The notes: generated from the sequence alone by a model not told the origin. Shown: positions 23,978-33,853, counted from the first letter of the stretch. The stretch: DNA of 64,000 nt from Silvibacterium dinghuense (GCF_004123295.1 NZ_SDMK01000003.1:434001-498000), one strand, 5' to 3'. Translations and numbers: made by a program.

Positions 23978-26900
23978 TGCGCGCCTCCCGGAGCAGGAAC
24001 ATTCAGGTGACGCGCATCACTGGAAGCCTGCACTCCTGTTTGATACATAGGCTCCACGTGCGATGGACTGATGTTGAAGCTGCCTGGGTTCACAATGCGA
24101 ATCAGATAGAAGATTTCCTGCCGTCCATCAAAGTCGCTGGCGAAAAACGCAGCGTGATCGTCGTGAAATTCTCGTCGCGTAAACCAGTCATACCATCCGC
24201 CCGGACGGCTTTCGACGGGATAACTGCCTTCGTTTGTGATGAACTCCGCGCCTGCGGGAATCGGGTCTTCCAGCAGCAGATAACGCATGGGCGAGCCGTT
24301 GATCGCCTCATGTACGGCGAGCACATCGCCGACCTGCGCATCGCCAGCAAGCGGAATAAGGCTGTACATCACTTTGCCGTCCTTCTGCGTCGGTTGCAAT
24401 TTGTAATAGTCGCGTGTCAGGTTCAGTGACAGCATCCCTGCCTGATAATCCTTCTTTTCTGTAGAGAAGTATCGACCGCGCACGGACCAGTACACACGGC
24501 CAGAACCACTATTCCGCACAATCTGGATATTGTTCCCATCTGGCACGAGTTGCGCGCCTCCGACATCGAGCTTCAGGCTCGCGCCATGCAACGCATCATC
24601 CATCGTGAAGGCATGCTGCCCTACAGATTTCCCATTCACCAGAACATCCACGGTAAAGTTTGCATCCAGCTCATGCGACGCAGCCAGGTAATCGATCAGT
24701 CCGAAGAGCACCATCGCGGTCTGCTCCGTGGAATCCCACCATCCGCCATTGTTGCGCTCCAGCATAAGCCACTGCGCCGCTGCGGGTAGCAGCGCGTCAT
24801 TCGGATTGATCCGTGCCAGGAGACGCACGGCATAAGCAGTGGCCTCTGCGTCATTCTCATATTCGGCATCCAGGAGCGGCACATACGATCCGGCCCAGGA
24901 GACGAGATCGCCCTTGCGCACTGCTTTGCTCCGCAGCACGTCTGCCACGTCTCCGGCACGGGTGTCATTCACTTGCAGCATGGCCAGACCGGTCATCGCA
25001 AGCGCCTCCGGCTGCAGATCTTTGCGACGCTCCCATTGAGCATTGAGTGCATCCTTCAGGTTCTTCTCGCCAGCATTGGCAAGCGCGTATACGACAGCCG
25101 CACGCAACTCCGGGCGCATCCTGGGATGCTGCTTCAGAGCATCGCGAAGATAATTCATGCCGTTCTCCAGCATTTGCTTTTGCTGGGGCGTAAACGGCAC
25201 AAATTGCTCTCCCTGACCGAGCCCGCCTACGACATAGGCAGTCATGTAGACACGGCTGTCGTCCTCCTTCCACCAGCCCCAACCGCCATCATCGTGCTGA
25301 TAATCCTGCAGCCGATCAAGCCCTGCCACCATCTTCGCGCGCAAATCTGCTTCATCGATCGGTGTTCCCGGCTTAAGCTTCCGCAGGGTTTCAGAAACGA
25401 TCACATTCGGCAGGAAGCTGGACATAGTCTGCTCCGTGCAACCGTACGGATAACTGGTGAGGTAATCGAGCGCGGTGAAGAGCGAGCCAGCAATCGATGG
25501 ACTTATTTCGATATGCAGAGAGTGCGCATCGACATCCGTTCCCGCGGGAAAATGCACGGTTGCATTCGCCTGTGATGAAGACTGTGCAATGACCCCGCTG
25601 GCCGCGATCGTCTTGGCAACGCCCGCAGGCTCTACGGGGAAGCTGATTTCCAACGCATCCGATTCAACATCGGTAATCGCGGCCCCCACCAACGTTGCCG
25701 TGCCGACCTGCGATGCACGCAGACGCCACATCACTGTCGCTTCTCCTTTACTAGGAACGCTCACGCTCGCATCCGGCGCATGCACCACGTCCAGACCGCT
25801 GACGTGCAACGACACCTTTGCCATCTTTGCAGTGTCGAGGTAGTTATGCACGATGACAGGGAGCGTAATCTCGTCCCCTTTGAGCATGAAGCGCGGCGTT
25901 CCCATGCGCACCAGCACATCTTTTCTCACCAGCACTTTGCTCGAGGCCGATCCTGCCTTTGAGTCATTCGTAATGGCATGAACGGTTGTACGCCACGTGG
26001 TGAGGGCATCCGGGAAGGTCAGCGTCACGCGGGCATGACCGCTGCTATCTGTATGCACATCAGGCGACCAGTAGGCCGTATCCGGAAATGCCTTACGCAC
26101 TTTAGGAGCGGCCTCATTACCCGGTTTCACCTGTGCCAGCTGCGGATGATAACGGCGATTACGTTCTGCCAGTAGAGGTGACTTTTCGCCAGCTTCTCCG
26201 CTGAAATAATAGTCCAGCGAAGTCTCCACCTCCGCACTGCTATAGCGCTGCGGATACAGGCTCTTGATCATATCGCCGCTCGTATCCGGGTAAAGCGAAT
26301 AGATGGCTTCATCCACCACGCCGAAACTTACATCGGCGCTGACCGGCTTCCCCGTGGAGTCCATCGTGGACACATCGTATGTCGCACTCTGCTGCGGCTG
26401 AAAGATCTCCTTTGTCGGCGTGACCTCAACCTGCAATTTCTGCTGCGCAGGCGGCACCTGGATACGTTTCGTTGCCTGGTAGAGAGTATTGTTCTTCAGG
26501 AAGAGTGTAGAGATCGTAATATTCGGCTGCGCATCCGCCGTGATGGGCAGATCGAACGACACCGTTCTCCCGTCCGTATGCAGAACGTCTCGCTTCAGCA
26601 GCGATGCGCCTTCTGTAATCACAAGTGCGTGGAAACCCTCCACCTCGGACACGATGCTGATATGCGCTATATCTCCCGGCGCGTACGATTTTTTATCCGT
26701 AATAATCTGCGCCGTATCATCGCTGCTGTCCCACGACTGCTCTCCGGCCCCCAAGATGTACAGGAAGCTCGTATCTACAGGATCGGGCGTACCACTCTGC
26801 ACAGAGCTCGCTGTAGCCACCACCTCTCCAGCACTGGATTGCGGTGCGCCCACTGCAATTTCACCCATAGCATGACCGGAAGCGTCCGTGGTCACATCGC

Positions 26901-28659
26901 TCGAAGCACCATCCACCGTACTGGTGTGACCGTCCTCCCAGCGGCGGAAGCGCAATTGCAGATGAACGTGCGTGCTCACCGGCTTATCGTCATAATCCAC
27001 GGCAGTAACACGCACCTTGGCCATATCGTTGGGCCTAACAGCATAACTGACAGGCTCCACCTTAACCCGGAAGGTGCTATAGGTAGCGAGGAAGCGTCCA
27101 CGACCAGTGATCTCACGGTTCGCTGCATCGGTCACACCAGCCTCGACGGTATAGTCCAAGTCGCTATGGTTTTTATCCTCGACCTGAGTAGGCACCTGCA
27201 CCGTCAGAAGGCCATTGGCATCCAGAACACCGGTCTTTTCAGCCTCTTCATCACCGTTATCATCGCTATCGTCGCTGCTATCGGTATCCGCAGGAGAATC
27301 GTCGTCCTCAGGCTCTCCCCACCAATCATGCCGCTCGTGATAGATACGGTACTTCACCTTGCCACCCGCAACCGGCTCACCGAAAAAATAGCGCGCGTCA
27401 ATCGTGACTGGCACGGTTGTACCTTCCAGCACGCGCTTCTGCTGCGCCGTCACCTGGACGCGGTATTCCGGCTTGCGGTACTCCTCTACATGGAAGCTGG
27501 CAGTTGCAAATGCATCATCGCCGCTGCCCACGCGAAGCGTGTAATAACCCAGCGAAGCGTCCTTCGGCAGATCGTAATCGCCAGAGATATTGCCGTTTGT
27601 AACAGGCATATCTTTCTCAAAGACGGTCTGGTCAGCGCCATCCAAAATGCTGACGTGTACCTTAGCTTCGCTCGGCATCGCAAGCGAGTTCCCACTCTTC
27701 TCTCGAAGGATCGCCTTCCAATGCACCGTATGGGTGGGGCGATATACGGGCCGCTCAGTGAACGCATAACCCACCATGTTATGGCTCGTCCCATCACTCA
27801 GCATCCAGCCGCCCGGCGTAGAGACTGCAACTTCGCGATCCTTTGCGGAGATGACCCAGAGCTCATCGTCCACGCCCTTTTTTCCTTGTACCGGAAGATC
27901 GGCGACGCCGTTCGCGTCTGTGATTGCAGAGGCAAAACGCTTCGGTCCGTATCCTGCATCCACCTTTGCGCCAGCAATAGGCACTCCTGTCGCACGATCT
28001 ACGACATACGCCGTGATTTCAGTCGAACCTGTGCGCGTAATCAGCGCCATGTTCGTTACCATCAGCAGCGTATAGGCCTTGTAGCGCCCGTCCGTGGCCT
28101 CCAGAAGATATAAACCGGCATCGAGTTTTGGAACCGGTAACTCGTTCGTATCTGAGATATAAGTAGACGGCACCTGTTCACGCCATCGCGCCACGAGTTG
28201 GGAGGAGTTCAACACCGGAATCTGTGCGAATTCCGCCTCAGAGACGATACGGCTCTTCCGGCTCAGCTTGGTCTGCTGCCGGCGAAGCTGCCGGCGCGCA
28301 TCGTGTGAGAACTGGTGCCGAAAGAAAGCGCGGACGCGGCTCCACAAATCGGACTTCCAATCATGAAAACGTTCCAGCCAGGTCTTCTCATCCACCTGCT
28401 CCGGCCCGAGCAGGCTGCCTTCCGGACCGAAGGAATGCAGTTCGCGAAGATTTTCAACAAACTTCGCCGGATCATGCACACGATAGACACGGAACTCCAG
28501 CGCATCCACATTATGCGTGTAGAGATGGATGGTCGGTTTTTCACCTTCCGCGAAGGTCTTACTCGTGCTTAGGTTGAACGATACGGCATCGTCCTGGGCA
28601 TGGCACCAGGAAGCAGCGAATGTCAGGAAGGCAAGCAGCAGGAGCGCGCGCCATCTCAT
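23974..28659 (-). CDS. Bacterial alpha-2-macroglobulin with intact thioester
   Basis: Giant periplasmic protease trap of 1561 residues. When cleaved in its bait region it should expose a Cys-Gln thioester and bind the attacking protease. Signal peptide 1-21; the Cys at residue 19 (SWCHA) is not in a lipobox, unlike E. coli YfhM. A charged, Arg-rich segment at about 95-145 is followed by macroglobulin-like beta domains (SYDL/AYVVDRATGVPIAGA, PVYRPTHTVHWKAILR). An Asp/Glu-only stretch at about 450-475 interrupts one domain. The thioester is YPYGCTEQTMSSF (Cys1074 to Gln1077), followed by the alpha-helical thioester domain and a C-terminal receptor-like domain. It overlaps both neighbours by four bases (DUF1175 upstream, membrane protein downstream). 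Confidence 0.95.
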   Translation of the reverse strand: MRWRALLLLAFLTFAASWCHAQDDAVSFNLSTSKTFAEGEKPTIHLYTHNVDALEFRVYRVHDPAKFVENLRELHSFGPEGSLLGPEQVDEKTWLERFHDWKSDLWSRVRAFFRHQFSHDARRQLRRQQTKLSRKSRIVSEAEFAQIPVLNSSQLVARWREQVPSTYISDTNELPVPKLDAGLYLLEATDGRYKAYTLLMVTNMALITRTGSTEITAYVVDRATGVPIAGAKVDAGYGPKRFASAITDANGVADLPVQGKKGVDDELWVISAKDREVAVSTPGGWMLSDGTSHNMVGYAFTERPVYRPTHTVHWKAILREKSGNSLAMPSEAKVHVSILDGADQTVFEKDMPVTNGNISGDYDLPKDASLGYYTLRVGSGDDAFATASFHVEEYRKPEYRVQVTAQQKRVLEGTTVPVTIDARYFFGEPVAGGKVKYRIYHERHDWWGEPEDDDSPADTDSSDDSDDNGDEEAEKTGVLDANGLLTVQVPTQVEDKNHSDLDYTVEAGVTDAANREITGRGRFLATYSTFRVKVEPVSYAVRPNDMAKVRVTAVDYDDKPVSTHVHLQLRFRRWEDGHTSTVDGASSDVTTDASGHAMGEIAVGAPQSSAGEVVATASSVQSGTPDPVDTSFLYILGAGEQSWDSSDDTAQIITDKKSYAPGDIAHISIVSEVEGFHALVITEGASLLKRDVLHTDGRTVSFDLPITADAQPNITISTLFLKNNTLYQATKRIQVPPAQQKLQVEVTPTKEIFQPQQSATYDVSTMDSTGKPVSADVSFGVVDEAIYSLYPDTSGDMIKSLYPQRYSSAEVETSLDYYFSGEAGEKSPLLAERNRRYHPQLAQVKPGNEAAPKVRKAFPDTAYWSPDVHTDSSGHARVTLTFPDALTTWRTTVHAITNDSKAGSASSKVLVRKDVLVRMGTPRFMLKGDEITLPVIVHNYLDTAKMAKVSLHVSGLDVVHAPDASVSVPSKGEATVMWRLRASQVGTATLVGAAITDVESDALEISFPVEPAGVAKTIAASGVIAQSSSQANATVHFPAGTDVDAHSLHIEISPSIAGSLFTALDYLTSYPYGCTEQTMSSFLPNVIVSETLRKLKPGTPIDEADLRAKMVAGLDRLQDYQHDDGGWGWWKEDDSRVYMTAYVVGGLGQGEQFVPFTPQQKQMLENGMNYLRDALKQHPRMRPELRAAVVYALANAGEKNLKDALNAQWERRKDLQPEALAMTGLAMLQVNDTRAGDVADVLRSKAVRKGDLVSWAGSYVPLLDAEYENDAEATAYAVRLLARINPNDALLPAAAQWLMLERNNGGWWDSTEQTAMVLFGLIDYLAASHELDANFTVDVLVNGKSVGQHAFTMDDALHGASLKLDVGGAQLVPDGNNIQIVRNSGSGRVYWSVRGRYFSTEKKDYQAGMLSLNLTRDYYKLQPTQKDGKVMYSLIPLAGDAQVGDVLAVHEAINGSPMRYLLLEDPIPAGAEFITNEGSYPVESRPGGWYDWFTRREFHDDHAAFFASDFDGRQEIFYLIRIVNPGSFNISPSHVEPMYQTGVQASSDARHLNVPAPGGAQ

Positions 28660-29672
28660 CGAGGATCCTCTTGAAGAATATTCCAGCGATATACGCCAAG
28701 GAAGTTACTGTTCTCTGGATTGGGCCGCCATCTGGGATCGGGATGCTGCAAGAGATCCTGCAGAAGCACACGGCGCACCTCACCCGGTCCACGCCCGATC
28801 GGCCCCGTGTGATAAATCACCCATTTCTGCCCTTCTCCCGTGACAATCATCGAATGATAAGGAGAGTTCTGCTCCAGCTGACGAAAAAACAGCAGATCAC
28901 CTGAACGCGCATTCCGCACATCCCGGCTAAGGAAGAAGGTATTCAGCCGCCATAGCGTCCTCGCATCTGCAAACTGCGCAAATGCGCCATTGCTTTCGTC
29001 ACCTGGCGCAAAGGAGCCATCCCGCACACGGAACAAGCCGGCCCCCAGAGGCGTGAGCGGATATGCGTACTGCCTCACGGAAGGCCGTGCCAGATCAACG
29101 CCGTCCGGAGCCTCGCCGAGCCATGCCTCATCGTGTGCATGCAGCGCGTTGCGATAACACCAGCGCAACAGCGCGGCACAATCATCGATTTCTGCCGGAA
29201 GCTTTTCCCGTGGCAGATCTGCAGCGGCTTCTGCCATCGCTGTAAACCATCCGCGAAATGCATTACGATCTTCAGCCGTATGCAAGCGAAGAAAGTCGGG
29301 AGTGCCATCACCGATGATGTCATCCTCGCTAGGAACAAAATGAACCCGCAATGCTACAGTGGCTTTTCCATAAGAGATTCGGACCGTATCCTTGCCTGGA
29401 AGAACAGGCGATTGAACCACCAGATCTACCTTTGACTTCCCTGCCTCTGAAGCCCGTGCGAGCAAGCCGGTGACAGAAACTCTTGAGACATTCATTGGGC
29501 CACCGTCAGCAAAGGAGATCAGACCGAGATGATGAAAGCGGCCGTCGGCCGGCATCTCGAGCTTCTGATCCAGGATGCGCAAATGTACAGGCCTCAGAGT
29601 CCATAAGGAAAATAAAATCCCTGCGACGCAGAGCAGTGCGGCTAATACGCTAACAGTGTTTCGGGAGCTCAA
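28656..29672 (-). CDS. DUF1175/YfaT-like NlpC/P60-type protein
   Basis: 338-residue membrane-anchored or exported protein, partner of alpha-2-macroglobulin as in the E. coli yfaS-yfaT pair. One N-terminal hydrophobic segment (8-26). The C-terminal half has a papain-like arrangement: Cys165 in DDCAALLRWCYR, His273 in SPYHSMIV after SGDLLFF, and His288 in VIYHTG, as in NlpC/P60-like amidases. That fold assignment is my inference from the motifs. Start is TTG 29672; no ribosome-binding site is visible, but TACTAT lies eight bases upstream, so a very short leader is possible. First gene of a three-gene operon. Confidence 0.85.
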   Translation of the reverse strand: MSSRNTVSVLAALLCVAGILFSLWTLRPVHLRILDQKLEMPADGRFHHLGLISFADGGPMNVSRVSVTGLLARASEAGKSKVDLVVQSPVLPGKDTVRISYGKATVALRVHFVPSEDDIIGDGTPDFLRLHTAEDRNAFRGWFTAMAEAAADLPREKLPAEIDDCAALLRWCYRNALHAHDEAWLGEAPDGVDLARPSVRQYAYPLTPLGAGLFRVRDGSFAPGDESNGAFAQFADARTLWRLNTFFLSRDVRNARSGDLLFFRQLEQNSPYHSMIVTGEGQKWVIYHTGPIGRGPGEVRRVLLQDLLQHPDPRWRPNPENSNFLGVYRWNILQEDPR

Positions 29673-30160
29673 GCAATTTCATAGTAATGCGACTTTATTG
29701 CAATGAGAAGAGTGAGTCCGGACATTCCATTAGGGCTGGCACAAATCAGTATCCACTCCATGTTCCACCGCATGCATCCAAAAGCAAAAGGCAAGACGCT
29801 ATTCAGCCGTGAAGAGACCGGCCTCTGCTGACCCGAACCACAAAGGCCCATTTGTCCTTGATGACGTCTCCCCGATCTTCGATAACGGGCACCATAGCAC
29901 CGTTGGGAATCACAATGCACCCGCACAACTCTGCTCATCTAGCGAAGCCCCGCCGGCACCGCTCAAAACAGCTCGCTGAATGCGCTATTTTATTCACTCA
30001 CTCCGCCATCAAAGGGACAGCTCACCGGAGAAGAGGGCAAGAGAGTTGCCAGATTTACAAGAAACCGATGGAAAATCAACAGGCGAAGTAAGCGCAAAGG
30101 ACTCTTGCCGCATCTAAACGCTTTTTACTTCTCTTCTCATGCAGGAGACTACAGACGATC
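29673..30160. other. Intergenic region between divergent units
   Basis: These 488 bases lie between DUF1175 (minus) and the lipoprotein gene (plus). On the minus strand a frame near 29815-29930 reads IPNGAMVPVIEDRGDVIKDKW before a stop; it looks protein-like but has no good start and may be a gene remnant. Near the right end AGGAG (30143-30147) stands 13 bases before the lipoprotein ATG. Nothing else is recognisable. Confidence 0.4.
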
Positions 30161-31186
30161 ATGCAAGCCCGACATGCGCTAAACATTGCAGGCGCAGCCG
30201 TTCTGCTGTTTGGCGTATCGAGCATATTCAATGGCTGTAAGTCCAAGCCCACGGTACAGCAAGCAGTGAAGACTGTACTGTCGAGCGAAGACCAGAATGC
30301 GATGGACAAAGAACAACCAATCATCGAGTGCATCAATCAGACATTTGCGCACTTTGAAGAAATGACCCCCGTCTACTTTCAGGACATGGATCAACTGAAG
30401 CAGAGCAAAACAAAGGATGTCGCATTCTTCTCTTTCAAGATCCGGCCATTTGAAGTCTCGCATCAGTTTGAAGATAGCTGTATCGATGGATTGAACAAGT
30501 CCGCATCCATGCTGCCGGCAATCCCTCAAGTAGACGCCACCGCACAAGATACCGCGAACACACTCAAGCAGCTGCAAGCACCAGGGGATGCGCTTGAGGA
30601 TTACATAAGGCAAAAGGGTTGGCTTGCGGATAACTTCACAAAAGGCAAGGAACTGGATGCGACACTCAGCCCGCTGCTAAAACGGCTCTGGAATGACATG
30701 CAGACGCTTGAAAACGCCGTCCACGATCAGCAAACCGTACTGCGAAAGCATGAACTGGATGCCATAGAAAAAGAGGAAGGGCGCAACCTGCATTGGCACA
30801 CCATGAACAGCATGCTTGCAGCGCGCTCACTGAATGACTCGGTCGTAACACTTACAAAGGCTGAAAAGCTGGACGCACAAACCATGGCTGCGGCCTCGAA
30901 GCCCTTGCAGGATGCACTGGATGCCGCACGCACTTATCTCGCAACTCATCCCGACGAAGGCAAGCCAGACCAGCGAAACATGGACCCGGTATGGACGACC
31001 ATCAGTAGTGATCTGGATCGAGAGTTAGGCGCGGCACGCGATGCGCAGACAGCGTTGCCTGCCAACGGCCCGCTTACAGACGTCGACAAGAAAAAAGCCA
31101 GGTATCCACTTCAAATGGTCATGTATTACTACAACCAGGCTGTAAAGAGCTTCAACGATGCAGCATCCATGGGAGTCAGCAGGTAA
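30161..31186 (+). CDS. DUF3829 (YiiG-like) lipoprotein
   Basis: 341-residue predicted lipoprotein. A hydrophobic N-terminus ends IFNGC, with Cys26 as a plausible lipidation site, followed by KSKP. The mature part is almost entirely helical and charged, with the YYYNQAVKSFNDA end typical of the YiiG/DUF3829 family. Function unknown. The weak AGGAG is 13 bases before ATG 30161. It converges with the zinc-ribbon membrane gene and shares a terminator hairpin with it. Confidence 0.75.
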   Translation: MQARHALNIAGAAVLLFGVSSIFNGCKSKPTVQQAVKTVLSSEDQNAMDKEQPIIECINQTFAHFEEMTPVYFQDMDQLKQSKTKDVAFFSFKIRPFEVSHQFEDSCIDGLNKSASMLPAIPQVDATAQDTANTLKQLQAPGDALEDYIRQKGWLADNFTKGKELDATLSPLLKRLWNDMQTLENAVHDQQTVLRKHELDAIEKEEGRNLHWHTMNSMLAARSLNDSVVTLTKAEKLDAQTMAAASKPLQDALDAARTYLATHPDEGKPDQRNMDPVWTTISSDLDRELGAARDAQTALPANGPLTDVDKKKARYPLQMVMYYYNQAVKSFNDAASMGVSR

Positions 31187-31216
31187 ATCACCTCAGAGCG
31201 ATCGCCAAACACACCA

Positions 31217-31248
31217 AATGCCGCGCAAAACAAAGTTCGCGCGGCATT
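31217..31248. terminator. Bidirectional terminator hairpin
   Basis: AATGCCGCGC and GCGCGGCATT form a perfect 10-bp stem with a 12-base loop, placed between two convergent genes. The flanking sequence is only mildly A/T-rich. Confidence 0.7.
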
Positions 31249-31281
31249 GCATGTATTACAAGAATTATTCGATGAAGCCGG

Positions 31282-32346
31282 CTATCCCTGAACTGTTTTT
31301 GCGTCTGTGCTCGCATTGGCCTTGATTGCTCCGCAGGTGCGGCAGAAGCGGGAAAATGCTGTCTGCCGAGTATCACACTGAGGGCAATGGATATAGACCA
31401 GCAGGCCGCAATGCATGCAATAGTTGCTCTTTGTGTCGGCAACATCAAAGGGACGCTCACACCCAGGGCACACGCCCTTTACCAGGCGCAGCTGAGCTGT
31501 ATCGTAGCCCAGATCTTTGCGACGCTCTTCTTCTGGAAGCTGCTCCGCCAGCTTCTGCTGTTCGAGATAACGACGCAACGCGCGAATGGCGTAGCTACCG
31601 CATAGCACAGTCACAACAATGCCTACAATGTAGCGGACATACCCTCCATAGCTGGGAAGATAGGGCACGAGCTCCACAAAGAAGGTAAAGAGAGCAAAGA
31701 AGATGAAGCCCCAGACAAACGGCCACTGTGAGCTCTTCCGTGCTTTAAGGAAGAGAAACCATGCGACCAGCAGAAGCGGCAAGGTGAAGGCAAGGCGCAT
31801 AAGAAAGACATGCAACGCCACCCGGTGCATTTCCTTGTCATAGAGGACTTGCGCATCTGCCTGAGCCTGATCAATGACTGCCTGGTGCTCCTGTTGCGGC
31901 TTTAGCAGGCTTTCTCTCTGCTTCTGGATGTGATCAACATCCTCCTGAAGCTTCTGCTCGTTCGCCTTTAGATCATCAAGCTGCCGAGTTCTCTTAATGA
32001 CCTCCGCGTCCTGATTCGATTGCCCAGTGGCCTGGCGGGTCGCAATCCAATTCTGAAATGTGTCATGGGCATCGCTAGACTCCTGCTGTGCATGCTCATA
32101 TTTCGCGGTCGCCTGGTCGAGAAGTTTCTGATTGTCGTCCAGTGCAGCTTGATCCTTAGCAAGCAGTTGCTGCACCGTAGCCACCTTAGACTGGTCGACA
32201 TAAGAGTCGACACTGCGCGGAGGCACTACACTTGGAAGATCACTTACAACAAGTCGGCCAAGACCTACCAGGAATCCGCCGAAGAGCACAGCAATAAGCC
32301 AAAGCCCGCGCTGAAACCACTTCTCAGAAAGTCGCAATTTACTCAT
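31282..32346 (-). CDS. Coiled-coil membrane protein with C-terminal double zinc ribbon
   Basis: 354-residue protein I cannot assign to a named family. One membrane helix (about 13-33) is followed by a long coiled coil (about 50-170, rich in Gln, Glu, Lys and Ala), then two or three membrane helices (about 178-250). A cytoplasmic tail carries four CxxC pairs: CPGC, CMHC, CPQC and CRTC (about 292-340), enough for two zinc ribbons. The coiled coil would lie in the periplasm. It converges with the DUF3829 lipoprotein. A membrane sensor or scaffold is possible, but nothing shows the function. Confidence 0.75.
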   Translation of the reverse strand: MSKLRLSEKWFQRGLWLIAVLFGGFLVGLGRLVVSDLPSVVPPRSVDSYVDQSKVATVQQLLAKDQAALDDNQKLLDQATAKYEHAQQESSDAHDTFQNWIATRQATGQSNQDAEVIKRTRQLDDLKANEQKLQEDVDHIQKQRESLLKPQQEHQAVIDQAQADAQVLYDKEMHRVALHVFLMRLAFTLPLLLVAWFLFLKARKSSQWPFVWGFIFFALFTFFVELVPYLPSYGGYVRYIVGIVVTVLCGSYAIRALRRYLEQQKLAEQLPEEERRKDLGYDTAQLRLVKGVCPGCERPFDVADTKSNYCMHCGLLVYIHCPQCDTRQTAFSRFCRTCGAIKANASTDAKTVQG

Positions 32347-32524
32347 TCATTCTCCTTAGGCCATAGATCCATGTCATATTTCATTGTGGCCATGCAACAT
32401 GAAAATCGACAAGGTGCACCGGGACTGCTGGAGAATATTTTTCACAGGTAGATCGTAGCGAGACCATCACCTATTTCAGAGCGGCGTAGACAAAACTCGA
32501 GACAAGTAAAACTGCAAAATAGCG

Positions 32525-33853
32525 CTATGGCAGGTGCGTATGGCGACGACGCACGAGATAGAGCAGAATACCGCCCATAGCCCATATAGTGCCGACTGAG
32601 AGCGCAAGTCGGCCAAGATTGCCCCAGAGAAAGCAACAGGTAGCAAGGCCTCCTAACGCAAAGAGGATGCTAGGCCATTCGCGGCGTGCATCGCTACGAA
32701 TGGCACGTACTGCGGCAGCAAGGTTAACTCCCATAAAAGCGAGCAGCGCGCCGTAGTTGAGCAGCTCAGTGCCCAGCTCATAGCTGAAGCTGAGCGCGCC
32801 GATGAGTGCAATGGATCCGAGTAGAAGCACATTGTTGCGCGGCACACGCGCACCGCTGGAGACTTGAGCGAAGAAGCGGCGAGGCAGCGCACCATCCTGC
32901 CCCATGGCATAGAGCAGGCGTGCAGCACCGAGCTGCGAGGCGAGGCCAGAGCCCATGTTAGCGAGAAGCAGCGTGCCATTGACAATGAGGAAGAGGATCG
33001 GTCCGCCCAGGCGTTGCGCAACATGGACATACGCTGTGTCGACATCCGGGAAACTCGCACCGCGCGGCCAGATAAGCTGCGCTAGATAGACTTCGAGGCT
33101 CGACAGAATGCCGGTGACCAGGCATGTAAGCACGATAGCACGCGGAATATCTCGCTGCGGGCGCACAGCCTCATCGCTCAGCGTAGAGATGCCGTCAAAG
33201 CCAATATAGGTGAGCACTGCGATGGAGGTGCCACGCAATAGGCCGCTGGTGTTCCAGGTTTGTGGATCGTAGAAGGGATGCGTAAAGAAGCCGGGCTCTG
33301 GATGGTTAAGTTGAAGGAGCCAGTGGATGGCTTCGGCGATGATCAATAGGATTACCAATCCTAGAGCAATCGCCATGCCACGATTGATACGCGCAGAGGT
33401 TTCCACACCACGGCAGTTGAGCGCGGTGAAGAGCACAGCAAAGAACGTGGCCATGAGTGGGTAGGGCACGTGAGGTAAGAAGTTTATCGCCGCCCGCGCG
33501 CACCAGATAGTGCAAATGAGCGGGTTAAGGACGTAGTCAAGGATAAGGCACCATCCGGTCACATAACCGAGACCCGTGTGGAGCTCTTTACTGACATAGA
33601 GAAAAGCCGAGCCCCCTTGTGGATAGGCCTGCGCCATGCGCCCGTAACTAAAGCTGGTAAAGAGCATGGCTACCATGGCGAGCAAGATAGCGGTAACGAC
33701 GTGGCCGTGCGCAGTAGTGTAGATGACACCGAAAGGCGGCATGGGCGCAGTGGGTTGCACCAGAATGATGCCATAGAGGATGAGATCCCAGAGCATCAGT
33801 CGGCGCTGCAGGCCGTGATTGGTATCTGCCTGTGCCGCGCTGTTAGTCACCAT
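32525..33853 (-). CDS. APC-superfamily permease
   Basis: 442-residue inner-membrane transporter with about twelve helices in the amino acid-polyamine-organocation pattern: an N-terminal LILYGIILVQPTAPMPPFG segment, the GYVTGWCLILDYVLNP region and TYIGFDGISTLSDEAVRPQRDIPRAI, a strong APC signature. ATG 33853 is chosen, with AAGG nine bases upstream; a TTG at 33862 is in frame. The start overlaps the GH2 stop by 11 bases, so the two genes are coupled. It should import a product of the GH2 enzyme or an accompanying amino compound; amino sugar transport would be unusual for APC and is only a guess. Confidence 0.9.
   Translation of the reverse strand: MVTNSAAQADTNHGLQRRLMLWDLILYGIILVQPTAPMPPFGVIYTTAHGHVVTAILLAMVAMLFTSFSYGRMAQAYPQGGSAFLYVSKELHTGLGYVTGWCLILDYVLNPLICTIWCARAAINFLPHVPYPLMATFFAVLFTALNCRGVETSARINRGMAIALGLVILLIIAEAIHWLLQLNHPEPGFFTHPFYDPQTWNTSGLLRGTSIAVLTYIGFDGISTLSDEAVRPQRDIPRAIVLTCLVTGILSSLEVYLAQLIWPRGASFPDVDTAYVHVAQRLGGPILFLIVNGTLLLANMGSGLASQLGAARLLYAMGQDGALPRRFFAQVSSGARVPRNNVLLLGSIALIGALSFSYELGTELLNYGALLAFMGVNLAAAVRAIRSDARREWPSILFALGGLATCCFLWGNLGRLALSVGTIWAMGGILLYLVRRRHTHLP

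Noticed and set aside
26578-28113. 511-codon open frame on the plus strand
   Set aside because: It is antisense to alpha-2-macroglobulin and has no domain or start signal.
29669-29938. 89-codon minus-strand frame ending on the DUF1175 start
   Set aside because: Cys/Arg-rich at the N-terminus; the last codons coincide with a -10-like TACTAT, and the more protein-like reading is in another frame.
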